From assembly GCF_016464385.1 (NCBI RefSeq), contig NZ_JADMLH010000009.1, positions 65,267-129,266 on the forward strand: DNA of 64,000 bases, given 5' to 3'. The stretch's first letter is position 1. Each line of letters starts with the position of its first letter. Below are positions 20,190 to 29,689 of the stretch, in pieces. Both the position numbers and the translations under genes were made by a program. The DNA is from Nucisporomicrobium flavum. Its GTDB lineage: Bacteria; Actinomycetota; Actinomycetes; Mycobacteriales; Micromonosporaceae. The notes under the pieces are model-generated. The model did no database searches, was not told the origin of the DNA, and saw only the letters and a list, made by a program, of their open reading frames with translations.

Positions 20190-22874
20190 TCAGGCGGCGT
20201 CGCCGACCGCCTTCTCCACCGCGGCCAGCAGCGCGGGGACCTGGTCGGCGGGGACTCCGCCGCCCTGCGCGAGGTCGGCGTTGCCGCCGCCCCGCCCGGA
20301 CAGCGCGCCCTTGACGAGGTCCGCCGCGGACAGGCCACGACTCTTCGCCGTCGCGTTCACCGCTACGATCAGTGACGCCTTGCCGTTCGCGCGGGCCGCG
20401 ACCGCCACGACCGCCGGACGCCCGGAGTCGATCTTGCCGCGGATCTCCTGGGCAAGGGTACGCACATCGTTGGTCGCCGCGCCCTCCGGTGCCTCGGTGC
20501 CGACGTACGCCACGCCCCTCAGGTCCCGGGCCTGCGCGGCGAGCGCACCGGCACCGCCGAGCACCATCTGCGCGCGCATCTTCTCGAGCTCCTTCTCCGC
20601 GTCGCGCAGCGCCGTGACGGTCTGCTCGACCCGGTCGCCCACCTGGTCGGCCGGCACCCGGAACATCTCCGCGAGCCGGCTGACCAGCAGGTGCTCCTTG
20701 GCCAGGAAGCCGAACGCGTCGATGCCCACGAGCGCCTCGACCCGGCGTACGCCGGAGCCGATCGACGACTCGTTGAGGATCTTCACGAGCCCCAGCTGGC
20801 CCGACCGGGCGACGTGCGTGCCGCCGCAGAGTTCACGCGCGTAGTCGCCGACTTCAACCACTCGGACCTCGTCGCCGTACTTCTCCCCGAACAGGGCCAT
20901 CGCGCCGAGCCGGCGCGCCTCCTCCTGCGAGGTGATGAACGCGTGCACTTCGAGGTCCCGCAGCAGCACCTCGTTGACCTGCTGCTCGACGTCGTGCAAC
21001 ACGCTGTGCGGCACGGCGCCCGGGGTGTTGAAGTCGAAGCGCAGCCGGCCGGGCGCGTTGAGCGATCCCGCCTGCGTCGCCGACTCCCCCAGGAACGAGC
21101 GCATCGTCTGGTGGATCAGGTGGGTCGCGGTGTGCGACCGGGAGATCGCCTTGCGCCGGGTCACGTCGATCTCGGCGAAGCCCGCCTCACCCGCGCGCAC
21201 CTCACCGCGGACCACCCGCGCCTTGTGCACGATCAGGCCCGGGAGCGGCTGCTGCACGTCGACGACCTCGACCTGGCCGCCGCCCACGTTGATCAGGCCG
21301 GTGTCGGCCTGCTGGCCGCCGCCCTCGGCGTAGAACGGGGTGCTGTCGAGCACCAGCTCGACGTAGTCGCCCTCGCCGGCCGCCGCGAGGCTCGAGCCGC
21401 CGCTGCCGAGCAGCGCCCGGACCCGCGACTCCCTGGAGACCTCGGCGTAACCGGTGAACTCGACCGGGCCGCCCGCGTCGAGCACCGAACGGTACGCCGA
21501 CAGGTCCGCGTGCCCCGTCTTGCGCGCCGCGGCGTCCGCCTTCGCGCGGGCCCGCTGGTCCGCCATGAGCCGGCGGAAGCCCTCCTGGTCGACGCTGAGC
21601 CCCTGCTCCTGCGCGATCTCCAGGGTCAGGTCGATCGGGAAGCCGTACGTGTCGTGCAGCTGGAACGCCTGGTCGCCGGAGAGCGCCTTGCCGCCCTTCG
21701 ACTTGGTGTCCGTGATCGCGGTGTCGAGGATCGTCGTGCCCGCGCGCAGCGTGGACAGGAACGCGTCCTCCTCCGCGTACGCGTACGTGGAGATCCGCTC
21801 GAACTCCTTCTCGAGCTCCGGGTACGACGGCGCCATGCAGTCGCGCGCCACCGGCAGCAGCTCGGGCAGCGCGGGCGCCTGCCAGCCCAGCAGCCGCATC
21901 GACCGGATCGCGCGGCGCATGATGCGGCGCAGCACGTAGCCGCGGCCCTCGTTGCTCGGGGTCACGCCGTCGCCGATGAGCATCAGCGCGGTGCGGACGT
22001 GGTCGGCGATCACGCGCAGCCGCACGTCGTCCGGGTGCGACTGGTTGGCCGCGTGGCCGGAGTGCGCGCCGTACGTCTTGCCGGTCAGCTCCGCCGCGCG
22101 CGCGAGGATCGGCCGGACCTCGTCGATCTCGTACAGGTTGTCGACGCCCTGCAGGATCGACGCGATGCGCTCCAGGCCCATGCCGGTGTCGATGTTCTGC
22201 TTCGGCAGGTCACCGACGATCCGGAACTCCTCCTTGCTCTTCACGTCGGCGATCTCGTACTGCATGAAGACGAGGTTCCAGAACTCGAGGTAGCGGTCCT
22301 CGTCGACCTCCGGACCGCCCTCCTGCCCGTACGCCGGTCCGCGGTCGTAGTAGAGCTCCGAGCACGGGCCCGCGGGGCCGGGGATGCCCATCGACCAGAA
22401 GTTGTCCTTCTTGCCGCGGCGCACGATCCGCTCGGCGGGCATGCCGGTCTGCCGCCAGATGTCGATGGCCTCGTCGTCGTCCAGGTAGACGGTCGCCCAG
22501 ATCTTCTCCGGGTCGAGGCCGAAGCCACCCTCCTCCACCGGCTTCGTGGACAGCTCCCACGCCAGCGGGATCGCGCCCGCCTTGAAGTAGTCGCCGAACG
22601 AGAAGTTGCCGTTCATCTGGAAGAACGTGCCGTGCCGGGAGGTCTTGCCGACCTCGTCGATGTCCGGCGTGCGGATGCACTTCTGCACGCTGACCGCGCG
22701 CTGGTACGGCGCCGCCCGCTGGCCCAGGAAGAACGGCACGAACTGGACCATGCCGGCGTTGATGAACAGCAGGTTCGGGTCGTCGATGGCGGGCAGCGGG
22801 GCACTCGGCACGACCGTGTGCCCGTTGGCCTCGAAATGCGCCAGATAGCGCCGCTTGATCTCCGCCGTCTTCAT
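20190..22874 (-). CDS. alaS: Alanine-tRNA ligase
   Basis: Class II aminoacyl-tRNA synthetase of 894 residues with an aminoacylation domain (FINAGMVQFVPFFLG, RHGTFFQMNGNFSFGDYFK), a tRNA recognition domain, an editing domain with SHTATHLIH and CGGTHVARSG zinc ligands, and a C-terminal glycine-rich DHHA1 region. The ATG overlaps the stop of the upstream small membrane protein as ATGA. Confidence 0.97.
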   Translation of the reverse strand: MKTAEIKRRYLAHFEANGHTVVPSAPLPAIDDPNLLFINAGMVQFVPFFLGQRAAPYQRAVSVQKCIRTPDIDEVGKTSRHGTFFQMNGNFSFGDYFKAGAIPLAWELSTKPVEEGGFGLDPEKIWATVYLDDDEAIDIWRQTGMPAERIVRRGKKDNFWSMGIPGPAGPCSELYYDRGPAYGQEGGPEVDEDRYLEFWNLVFMQYEIADVKSKEEFRIVGDLPKQNIDTGMGLERIASILQGVDNLYEIDEVRPILARAAELTGKTYGAHSGHAANQSHPDDVRLRVIADHVRTALMLIGDGVTPSNEGRGYVLRRIMRRAIRSMRLLGWQAPALPELLPVARDCMAPSYPELEKEFERISTYAYAEEDAFLSTLRAGTTILDTAITDTKSKGGKALSGDQAFQLHDTYGFPIDLTLEIAQEQGLSVDQEGFRRLMADQRARAKADAAARKTGHADLSAYRSVLDAGGPVEFTGYAEVSRESRVRALLGSGGSSLAAAGEGDYVELVLDSTPFYAEGGGQQADTGLINVGGGQVEVVDVQQPLPGLIVHKARVVRGEVRAGEAGFAEIDVTRRKAISRSHTATHLIHQTMRSFLGESATQAGSLNAPGRLRFDFNTPGAVPHSVLHDVEQQVNEVLLRDLEVHAFITSQEEARRLGAMALFGEKYGDEVRVVEVGDYARELCGGTHVARSGQLGLVKILNESSIGSGVRRVEALVGIDAFGFLAKEHLLVSRLAEMFRVPADQVGDRVEQTVTALRDAEKELEKMRAQMVLGGAGALAAQARDLRGVAYVGTEAPEGAATNDVRTLAQEIRGKIDSGRPAVVAVAARANGKASLIVAVNATAKSRGLSAADLVKGALSGRGGGNADLAQGGGVPADQVPALLAAVEKAVGDAA

Positions 22875-23173
22875 CGCTGACCCTCCTGGGCGTGGCGCCC
22901 GTGTGTGCCGTCCTCGTCGTCACGGAGGTCGGCGAACCTGTCCTCGTACAGCTCACCCGCGGCGAACGCCGCGTGGATCTCCTGCTCGCGCTCGGCCATG
23001 CCTTCGCGCACGTCCTCCACGAAGCTACGCAGGGACTCCACCAGGCCGCCAGCCGATTCCGACAGCGACGTGGCGATGCCCGAGGGGGTGAACTCGTTCG
23101 CCTTCTTCGTGACCTTGCGGACGACGATGGCACCGACGGCCAGGCCCACGCCCAGCCAGAGCAACCGCTTCAT
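22871..23173 (-). CDS. Small membrane-anchored protein (DUF6167-like)
   Basis: A 100-residue protein with one N-terminal membrane segment (LLWLGVGLAVGAIVV), a basic stop-transfer (RKVTKKA), an amphipathic helix and an acidic/charged tail. Small proteins of this type precede alaS in many actinomycetes and are filed as DUF6167; I assign the family from position and layout. It is coupled to alaS by a four-base overlap. The function is unknown. Confidence 0.75.
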   Translation of the reverse strand: MKRLLWLGVGLAVGAIVVRKVTKKANEFTPSGIATSLSESAGGLVESLRSFVEDVREGMAEREQEIHAAFAAGELYEDRFADLRDDEDGTHGRHAQEGQR

Positions 23174-23207
23174 GGTCTTCTCTCCGGTTTCTGTGGCGGG
23201 CCGGACG

Positions 23208-23666
23208 TCAACGGGACGCGCGCGCGGCCCGGCGGCGCTGCTTCAGGGAGGCGCGGACGTCACGCTCCTCCTCGGCGTGCCGGCGGGCGGCGGCGGCCTT
23301 GCGCACGCCGTACCCGAAGGACGCGACCTTGACCAGCGGGTTGGCGGCGGCGGCCGACACCACGGTGACGAGGTTCGCCACGTTGGCGGTGACGTTCTGG
23401 GCGTGCTCGGTCATCGTGTCGATCTTCGCGAGCTGGACGTTCACACCGTCCAAAGAGACCTGCACCTGGCCCAGCGCGGTGTTCACGCTGTCCACCGTCT
23501 CGGTGACGTTGCCCAGCAGCGGGCCGGTGCGGTCGGTCAGGTCGTTGATCGCCCGGGTCGCGGCGTCCACGGTGTGCCGCATCTTCAGGATCGGCACGGC
23601 GAGCACCAGCACGAGCATCAGGAACGCGCCCGCCGCGATCAGGCCTGCGATTTCTCCGGCGTTCAT
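23208..23666 (-). CDS. DUF948-type single-pass membrane protein
   Basis: A 152-residue protein with an N-terminal membrane helix (IAGLIAAGAFLMLVLVLAVPIL), a long heptad-like helix rich in Val, Asn, Thr and Gln (DLTDRTGPLLGNVTETVDSVNTA region), and a basic C-terminus (LKQRRRAARAS). This matches the DUF948 family, which in actinomycetes lies between rpsD-side genes and alaS. The function is unknown; the coiled-coil part suggests oligomerisation. Confidence 0.8.
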   Translation of the reverse strand: MNAGEIAGLIAAGAFLMLVLVLAVPILKMRHTVDAATRAINDLTDRTGPLLGNVTETVDSVNTALGQVQVSLDGVNVQLAKIDTMTEHAQNVTANVANLVTVVSAAAANPLVKVASFGYGVRKAAAARRHAEEERDVRASLKQRRRAARASR

Positions 23667-23752
23667 TACACGCGTCTCCTCTACCGACGGCCGCTTTGCG
23701 TGACAACGTGCAGACCCTACCGTCCGTCACCGCGGACCGCGTCACGACGCCG

Positions 23753-23800
23753 TGGGTGTCGGCCCGCGGCCCGCTCTGGGTGTCGGCCCGCGGCCCGCTC
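23753..23800. repeat. Two exact tandem copies of a 24-bp unit next to a stop codon
   Basis: TGGGTGTCGGCCCGCGGCCC plus GCTC occurs at 23753-23776 and again at 23777-23800, ending directly before the stop codon of the large membrane protein (23801-23803 on the minus strand). It lies in the 134-bp space before the DUF948 gene. It may be replication slippage; each unit contains GGCCCGCGGCC, a near-palindrome. Confidence 0.85.
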
Positions 23801-26800
23801 TCAGCTCGCGGACGGGCTCGGCTCCAGCAGGGGATCGTTCGTCAGCACGGGGTCGGGCGTCACGCCGATCAGCGAGGGATCCACGGCGGGCTGAGGCTTG
23901 CCGCGCTCGTCCGTCACCGCGTTCTGCACCTTGATGCTGACGGTCGACCCGGTGCACTTCTTCGGGTCGGGCGTCTCCACCACCCCATCGGGCCCGACGG
24001 ACGGCACGGTGTCCGGATCCTGCGCCGCGACGGCGTCCACCGCGCACTCGGGCAGGCGTACCCACAGGTCCAGAGTGAACTCGTCGCGCGTCCAGCAGCT
24101 GTACTTGCCCTCGGTGGTGGGCTGATCGGTGCACTCCCCGCCGCGGACCTTCCAGCCGGCGGACGTCAACGCGGCCGCGTACGCCTGGTTGGTCTCCTCG
24201 AACGGCCGCTCCGACTGGGCGATCCGCTCCCGGAACCTGCAGTCCAGGAAGCACCACCGGCTGCCGCTGCTGCGGTCCTCGGCCTGCTTGTCGGCCCACG
24301 CCGGCACGTTCAGGGCATCCAGCGAGGTGAACACCGGGTCGCGGGTCGCCGACCAGACCCCGAAGAACACCGGCAGCAGGCCCAGGACCAGCACGCTCAG
24401 CGAAACCAGGGTGAGCACCCGCAGGCGGCGCTTGGCCCGCATCTGCCGGCGCAGCTCCGTCCGCGCCCCGCGCAGACCACCGAGCGGCCCGCCGCTTTCC
24501 TGCTCATCGCCGGCCGTGGCCGACCGTACGGCGGGAGCATCGTCAGTCACCCGCCCGGCGCTGACCGCCGCGACGGCCCTGCCTGAGGGAACGTCAGTGC
24601 CGGGCGCGTGGGGGGCGGCCGGCGGCCCGACGGGTACGGCCTTGGCGACGGCTCTGCCACCGGGGACCTTCGCGGCGGCCCGGCTGCCGGAGACCTCGCC
24701 GGGTCCGCGGCCGGGGACCTCAGCGGTTCCACGGCGACCCGGCACGTCAGCTGTGCCGCGGCCTGGTACGTCGGCTGTGCCGCGGCCTGGTACGTCGGCC
24801 GTGCCGCGGCCTGGGATGTCGGCCGTGCCGCGACCTGGGATGTCGGCCGTGCCGCGGCCGGGCACCTCGGCGGTTCCGCGGCCACCTGACACTTCGGCTG
24901 TTCCGCGGCGGGCGATGGGTTCGGCGGCTGGGCGGCCGGGTGGGACGTCGACGGGTACGCCGGACACGGGGCCCGCGCTGCCTGCCATTCCGCGGCGGCC
25001 CGGGGCACCGGAGACCGGACCCGGCGCACCGGAGACCGGGCCGGGAGCACCGGAGGCCGGGCCGGGGACACCGGGAACCGGGCCGGGGGCACCGGGACCG
25101 CCTTGCCGGGCGGGAACGCCGGAAACCGGGCCGGCACTGCCTGCCCCGCCGCGCCGGCCGGGGACGCCCGAGACCGGGCCGGCACTGCCCGCACCGCCAC
25201 GGCGGCCGGGAACGCCGGAAACCGGGCCGGCACTGCCCGCACCGCCACGCCGGGCGGGGGTGCCCGGCAACGGGCCGGTGCCGTCCGGGCCGGTGGGCGT
25301 CACCGGGGCGCGGCCGGGCGCACCCGGTCCCGCCAAGTCCGTGGGCCTGCCGGGACCAGCGAGTCCGGCGGGCATGCCAGGGCCCGCGACGCCGCCGGGC
25401 ATGCCGGGGCCTGCTCCGCCGCCGGGCATGCCGGGGCCGGTCACGCTGCCGGGCATCCCGGGGCCTGGGGCTCCGGCGGGTTGTCCGGGGACGGCTCGGC
25501 CCGCGGCCGCTCGACCGGTCTGCGGGCCGGTCCGCTGGCCGGTCTGCGGGCCAGTCTGCTGGCCTGTCTGGTGGCCCGGCACGGGACCGCCGGGGGTGGC
25601 GCGGCCCGGGGCGGGGCGGCCACCCGGCTGGTTCTGGGGCGGCTGGCCGGGAACGGCACGGCCGGGCTGCCCACCACCGGCACGACCGGGCTGCTCAGAC
25701 CCGGGGCGGCCGGGCTGCGGCGCACCGGGACGGCCGGGCTGGTCGACGCCGGGACGGCCGGGCTGGTCGACCCCGGGGCGGCCGGGCTGCAGCGGGCCGG
25801 GGCGGCCGGGCTGCTCGGCACCCGGGCGGCCTGCTTGGTCGGGTCCCGGGCGGCCGGGCTGGTCGGGGGTGGGGCGGGCGCCGGGCTGGTTCTGGGGCGG
25901 CTGGCCGGGGCGGGCGACGCGTCCCGTGCCTCGCGGGGGCGCTCCGGGCGTACGGGCGCCGGCCTGCGCGATCTGGCCGGTCGTGCCGATCACCCCGGAC
26001 GTGCTGCCTGCCATGGCGCCTGCGCGGCCGGGGACCGCGGGGCTGCGTACGCCCTCACGACCGGGAACGACGGGCGGGACGACCGCCGCCGACGCGCGCG
26101 CCGGTGGCGTGATCGGGCCGGTGCCGCCGTCACCGCCGGGTCCCTGCCCACGGCGGCCCGGGGTGGGGCCGGTGCGGCCGGACGGGAGCGGGCCGGTGTG
26201 GCGGCCGAAGCCCGTACCCGGCTCCTCCTGGGCGTCGGGGCGTCCGTGCCGGCCGCTCTGATCGCCCGGGTGACCGTCGGGACGGGCCCGGCCGGCGGCG
26301 CCGGTGTTGCGGGAACCGAACGACGGCCCGTCGGCACCGGGGATGGCGGAGACGGGACGGCTGGCGCTGCTCACCGGGCGCGCGGCACCGCCACTGGTCT
26401 CATGCCGGCCCGCCGGTGCGGGGCCGCCGGGTGCTTCGCGCCGGCCTGCGGGGGCACCGGGACCCTCGTGACGACCTGCGGGTCCGCCCGGGCCGTCGTG
26501 CCGACCCACGGGACCGTCGTGGCGGCCCGTGGGGGCGCCGGGGATCTCGTGCCGGCCCGCGGGAGCGGCCGGGCTCTCGTGCCGGCCGGCCGGACCGGAC
26601 GGCGCCGGGCCGGGGCCGCGGCGCCCGCCGGTGGTGAAGCCGCCGACCTGATCGGGGGCAGCATGGCCGCCCACCTGGTCCGGCGCGGAATGGCCACCGC
26701 GCGGGACCGGACCGGATCGACCGGCACGACCGGACGGGATCGGGCCGGTGCCACCGGGCGGCACCTGACCCGCACGACCCGACGGGATCGGGCCGGTGCC

Positions 26801-27982
26801 ACCGGGCGGCACCTGACCCGCACGACCCGACGGGATCGGGCCGGTGCCACCGGGCGGCACCTGACCCGCACGACCGGACGGGATCGGGCCGGTGCCGGTG
26901 GGTGGCGGGGCGGCGTGGCCGGGCTGGCGGGGGCCGTCGTCGAGGTGGCGGGAGCCGCGGCCCGTGGGTGAGACCGGGCGGCCCGGCAGCGGGGCCTGCG
27001 GCGGCGCGCCACGACGGCCTGCGGGCGGCGTCTCGTGGCGGCCGGCGGGCGGTGCCGGTGAGGTCGGCCGGGCGGCCGGGACCTCCGGGGCGTTGCCCGA
27101 GGCGGGTACGCCGGAGGCCGGCCGGGCAGCCGGGAACCCGCCGGTGGAGTAGCCGGCGGCTGCCGGGGAGCCCGGCGGCGGGAAGGAACCGGGCGGCATG
27201 CCGCCGGCCCGCTGCGGGTCGATCTGCCGGCGGCCATGGCCGGGTGCCGGGGCATCGGCGTCGGGCGCGGCACGGCGGCCGGGGCGTGGTGCGGCGCCGC
27301 GGGGATCGGGACCGGGTGGCGTGGCAGCGCCTCGGGGGCCGCCTTGCGCGGGGGGCGGGGCAGCACCGCGAGGGCCCTGCGCCGGAGGCATGCCCGACCG
27401 GCCGGGCGACCCCGGCACGGCAGCACCCCGCGGGCCGGTGGGCGAACCCGGCGCGGCAGCACCGCGGGGACCCGTGGGCGAACCCGGCGCGGCAGCGCCA
27501 CGGGAACCGGTGGGCGAACCCGGCGCGGCAGCACCGCGGGGGCCGGCAGGGGAAGGAGGCATGGCAGCGCCGCGCGGAGCGGCCGGCGAACCGGGTGCGG
27601 CTGCAGCGCGGGTGCCTCGCGGCGGTGGGGGCGCGGCGGGTGAGCGGGGTGCCGGCGTCGGCGCGCCGGAGGACGGCCGGGAGGCGGGTGGTGCCGAGGT
27701 CGGCAGGGGCGGGAACGGGTCGTTGGCGGCCGGGTCGTCCGGGCCGGGGGCGGTACGGCCGCTCTTGCTGGTGCGGCCCTCGCCGGGTGCCGTGCCGGGG
27801 CCGATGGCGCCGCCCCGCTCCTTGGCCGTGCGCAGGTCGTCGAGCCAGCCGGTCTCCTCGCCGGAGACCTCCTGGGGCTCGACCGGCTCGGGGCGACCGC
27901 GGCCGAACAGGCGGCGACCGCGGCCGGTCTGTTCGGCCCGCTGGTCGTCGTAGTCGTCAGGCTCGGCACCGCGCCTGCTCAC
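23801..27982 (-). CDS. Giant proline/glycine-rich repeat protein with one membrane segment
   Basis: A 1393-residue protein I cannot assign to a known family. Residues 1-90 are charged. Residues about 90-1170 are Pro/Gly/Arg/Ala-rich and built from several different repeat arrays (QPGRPG, PTGPRGAAAPGS, RGTADVPG, AGSAGPVSGVPGRRGG, GTGPIPSGRAGQVPPG types). A basic stretch (RRQMRAKRRLR) leads into one membrane helix at about 1188-1211. The C-terminal 180 residues contain several Cys (WCFLDCRF, GECTDQ, YSCW, LPEC, KKCTG) and look like a folded extracytoplasmic domain. The GTG start overlaps the rarA stop (GTGA). By the positive-inside rule the repeat region would be cytoplasmic. EF-P dependence is likely. 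Confidence 0.8.
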   Translation of the reverse strand: MSRRGAEPDDYDDQRAEQTGRGRRLFGRGRPEPVEPQEVSGEETGWLDDLRTAKERGGAIGPGTAPGEGRTSKSGRTAPGPDDPAANDPFPPLPTSAPPASRPSSGAPTPAPRSPAAPPPPRGTRAAAAPGSPAAPRGAAMPPSPAGPRGAAAPGSPTGSRGAAAPGSPTGPRGAAAPGSPTGPRGAAVPGSPGRSGMPPAQGPRGAAPPPAQGGPRGAATPPGPDPRGAAPRPGRRAAPDADAPAPGHGRRQIDPQRAGGMPPGSFPPPGSPAAAGYSTGGFPAARPASGVPASGNAPEVPAARPTSPAPPAGRHETPPAGRRGAPPQAPLPGRPVSPTGRGSRHLDDGPRQPGHAAPPPTGTGPIPSGRAGQVPPGGTGPIPSGRAGQVPPGGTGPIPSGRAGQVPPGGTGPIPSGRAGRSGPVPRGGHSAPDQVGGHAAPDQVGGFTTGGRRGPGPAPSGPAGRHESPAAPAGRHEIPGAPTGRHDGPVGRHDGPGGPAGRHEGPGAPAGRREAPGGPAPAGRHETSGGAARPVSSASRPVSAIPGADGPSFGSRNTGAAGRARPDGHPGDQSGRHGRPDAQEEPGTGFGRHTGPLPSGRTGPTPGRRGQGPGGDGGTGPITPPARASAAVVPPVVPGREGVRSPAVPGRAGAMAGSTSGVIGTTGQIAQAGARTPGAPPRGTGRVARPGQPPQNQPGARPTPDQPGRPGPDQAGRPGAEQPGRPGPLQPGRPGVDQPGRPGVDQPGRPGAPQPGRPGSEQPGRAGGGQPGRAVPGQPPQNQPGGRPAPGRATPGGPVPGHQTGQQTGPQTGQRTGPQTGRAAAGRAVPGQPAGAPGPGMPGSVTGPGMPGGGAGPGMPGGVAGPGMPAGLAGPGRPTDLAGPGAPGRAPVTPTGPDGTGPLPGTPARRGGAGSAGPVSGVPGRRGGAGSAGPVSGVPGRRGGAGSAGPVSGVPARQGGPGAPGPVPGVPGPASGAPGPVSGAPGPVSGAPGRRGMAGSAGPVSGVPVDVPPGRPAAEPIARRGTAEVSGGRGTAEVPGRGTADIPGRGTADIPGRGTADVPGRGTADVPGRGTADVPGRRGTAEVPGRGPGEVSGSRAAAKVPGGRAVAKAVPVGPPAAPHAPGTDVPSGRAVAAVSAGRVTDDAPAVRSATAGDEQESGGPLGGLRGARTELRRQMRAKRRLRVLTLVSLSVLVLGLLPVFFGVWSATRDPVFTSLDALNVPAWADKQAEDRSSGSRWCFLDCRFRERIAQSERPFEETNQAYAAALTSAGWKVRGGECTDQPTTEGKYSCWTRDEFTLDLWVRLPECAVDAVAAQDPDTVPSVGPDGVVETPDPKKCTGSTVSIKVQNAVTDERGKPQPAVDPSLIGVTPDPVLTNDPLLEPSPSAS
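26731..26890. repeat. Three near-identical 48-bp tandem repeats inside the giant repeat protein gene
   Basis: A 48-bp unit containing GGGATCGGGCCGGTGCCACC and GGGCGGCACCTGACCCGCAC recurs three times with almost no change. It encodes a 16-residue repeat (GTGPIPSGRAGQVPPG) in the minus-strand protein. The near-identity at the DNA level, including third positions, suggests recent expansion. Confidence 0.8.
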
Positions 27983-29610
27983 GGCTGGTCCTCTCCGGCG
28001 GCTGTGCCGCTGTCGTCACCCTCCGGGACTTCGGAGGAAGTCCCGGCCGAACCCGCCGCCCCCGCGGCAGCGCGGGAATCACCCGACGGCCCGGCCGGCC
28101 CGGCGCCAGGCGACGCCGCAGCGCCCGAAGCCCCGGAAGCACCCGAGCCGCCCGAAGCCCCAGCGCCCGAGGCCCCAGAAGCGCCCGAAGCCCCAGCGCC
28201 CGAGGCCCCGGAAAGACCCGGGCCGCCGGAAGCGGCCGCGGCGCCCCGGACAATCTTGCGGAGCCGGGGCAAGCGCTCCGCCACCGCGCGTTCGGCGCCG
28301 TGGTCGGTCGGGGTGTAGTAGTCCGCGCCGATCAGATCATCCGGCACGTACTGCTGCCTCACAACTCCCCTGGGGTCGTCGTGTGGATAGCGGTAGCCCT
28401 TGCCGTGGCCGAGGCCGCGGGAGCCCGGGTAGTGGGCGTCGCGCAGGTGGGGCGGGACCGGACCGCCGCGGCCTGCGCGGACGTCGGCGATCGCGGCGGA
28501 GATGGCGGTCGTGACGGTGTTGGATTTGGGGGCCGTGGCCAGGTGCACGACCGCCTGTGCCAGGTTGAGCTGGGCCTCCGGCAGGCCGATCGACTGCACG
28601 GCCTGGGCCGCGGCGGTCGCCACGAGCAGCGCCTGCGGGTCCGCCATGCCGACGTCCTCGCTGGCGAAGATGACGATGCGGCGGGCGATGAAGCGGGGGT
28701 CCTCGCCGGCCACGAGCATGCGGGCCAGCCAGTGCAGGGCCGCGTCCGGGTCGGAGCCGCGCATGCTCTTGATGAACGCGCTGGTCACGTCGTAGTGGGC
28801 GTCGCCGTCGCGGTCGTAGCGCACGGCCGCGACGTCGACCGCCTTCTCCGCCGTGGCGAGGTCGATCTCGGCGGCGCCCTGGGCCGTCGCGGACGCGGCC
28901 GCCGCCTCGAGCGCCGTCAGCGCCTTGCGGACGTCGCCGCCTGCCAGGCGTACGAGATGATCTTCGGCTTCCGGGGCGAGCGTGACCGTGCCGCCCAGGC
29001 CGCGTTCGTCGGTGACCGCGCGGCGGATGAGGTGGCGTACGTCGTCCTCGTTGAGCGCCTGCAGCGTGAGCAGCACGCAGCGGGAGAGCAGCGGCGAGAT
29101 GACCGAGAAGTACGGGTTCTCCGTGGTGGCCGCGAGCAGCGTGACCGTACGGTCCTCGACGGCGGCCAGCAGCGAGTCCTGCTGCGTCTTGCTGAAGCGG
29201 TGCACCTCGTCAATGAACAGCACCGTGGGCGGGCCGCCCGCGCGGCGTTCGCGGCGGGCGGTGTCGATGACGGCGCGGACGTCCTTGACCCCGGCGGTCA
29301 GCGCGGACATGGCCACGAACTTGCGGTCGGTGGCCGCGGCGACGAGGTGCGCGATCGTGGTCTTGCCGGTGCCGGGCGGGCCCCACAGGATGACCGACAT
29401 CGGGGTGGTGCCGGTGACGAGCTGGCGCAGCGGGGCGCCTGGGGCGAGCACGTGGCGCTGGCCGACGAGCTCGTCGATCCCGGCCGGGCGCATGCGCACC
29501 GGCAGCGGCGAGTCGGCCGTCGGGCGGGTGAGGCCGGACTCCGCACCGCCCGGCGACGCGGTGCGGACGCCGCCCGGCCGGTCCAGGGGGAACAGTCCGT
29601 CGAAATCCAT
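27979..29610 (-). CDS. rarA: Replication-associated recombination protein A (RarA/MgsA AAA+ ATPase)
   Basis: AAA+ clamp-loader-like ATPase acting at stalled replication forks. Walker A is GPPGTGKTT, Walker B is LFIDEVHRF, the sensor is ATTENPYF, and the C-terminal MgsA region (SFIKSMRGSDPDAALHWLARM, RRIVIFASEDVG) is intact. At 543 residues it is longer than usual because about 85 residues of Gly/Ala/Ser low-complexity sequence (repeated GASGA units) are added after the conserved end KIVRG. The start at the ATG at 29610 (MDFDGLFPLD) is typical. Confidence 0.94.
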   Translation of the reverse strand: MDFDGLFPLDRPGGVRTASPGGAESGLTRPTADSPLPVRMRPAGIDELVGQRHVLAPGAPLRQLVTGTTPMSVILWGPPGTGKTTIAHLVAAATDRKFVAMSALTAGVKDVRAVIDTARRERRAGGPPTVLFIDEVHRFSKTQQDSLLAAVEDRTVTLLAATTENPYFSVISPLLSRCVLLTLQALNEDDVRHLIRRAVTDERGLGGTVTLAPEAEDHLVRLAGGDVRKALTALEAAAASATAQGAAEIDLATAEKAVDVAAVRYDRDGDAHYDVTSAFIKSMRGSDPDAALHWLARMLVAGEDPRFIARRIVIFASEDVGMADPQALLVATAAAQAVQSIGLPEAQLNLAQAVVHLATAPKSNTVTTAISAAIADVRAGRGGPVPPHLRDAHYPGSRGLGHGKGYRYPHDDPRGVVRQQYVPDDLIGADYYTPTDHGAERAVAERLPRLRKIVRGAAAASGGPGLSGASGAGASGASGASGAGASGGSGASGASGAAASPGAGPAGPSGDSRAAAGAAGSAGTSSEVPEGDDSGTAAGEDQP

Positions 29611-29689
29611 CGGCACCGACAGTACCGGCCCGCCCTCCGGTGCCGGAAATGCACCTTTTGAGGACGGGCCGGATACCGTACGCGGTTCG

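Noticed and set aside
26731..26890. The 48-bp repeats as a CRISPR array
   Set aside because: They are contiguous, in-frame protein repeats without spacers.
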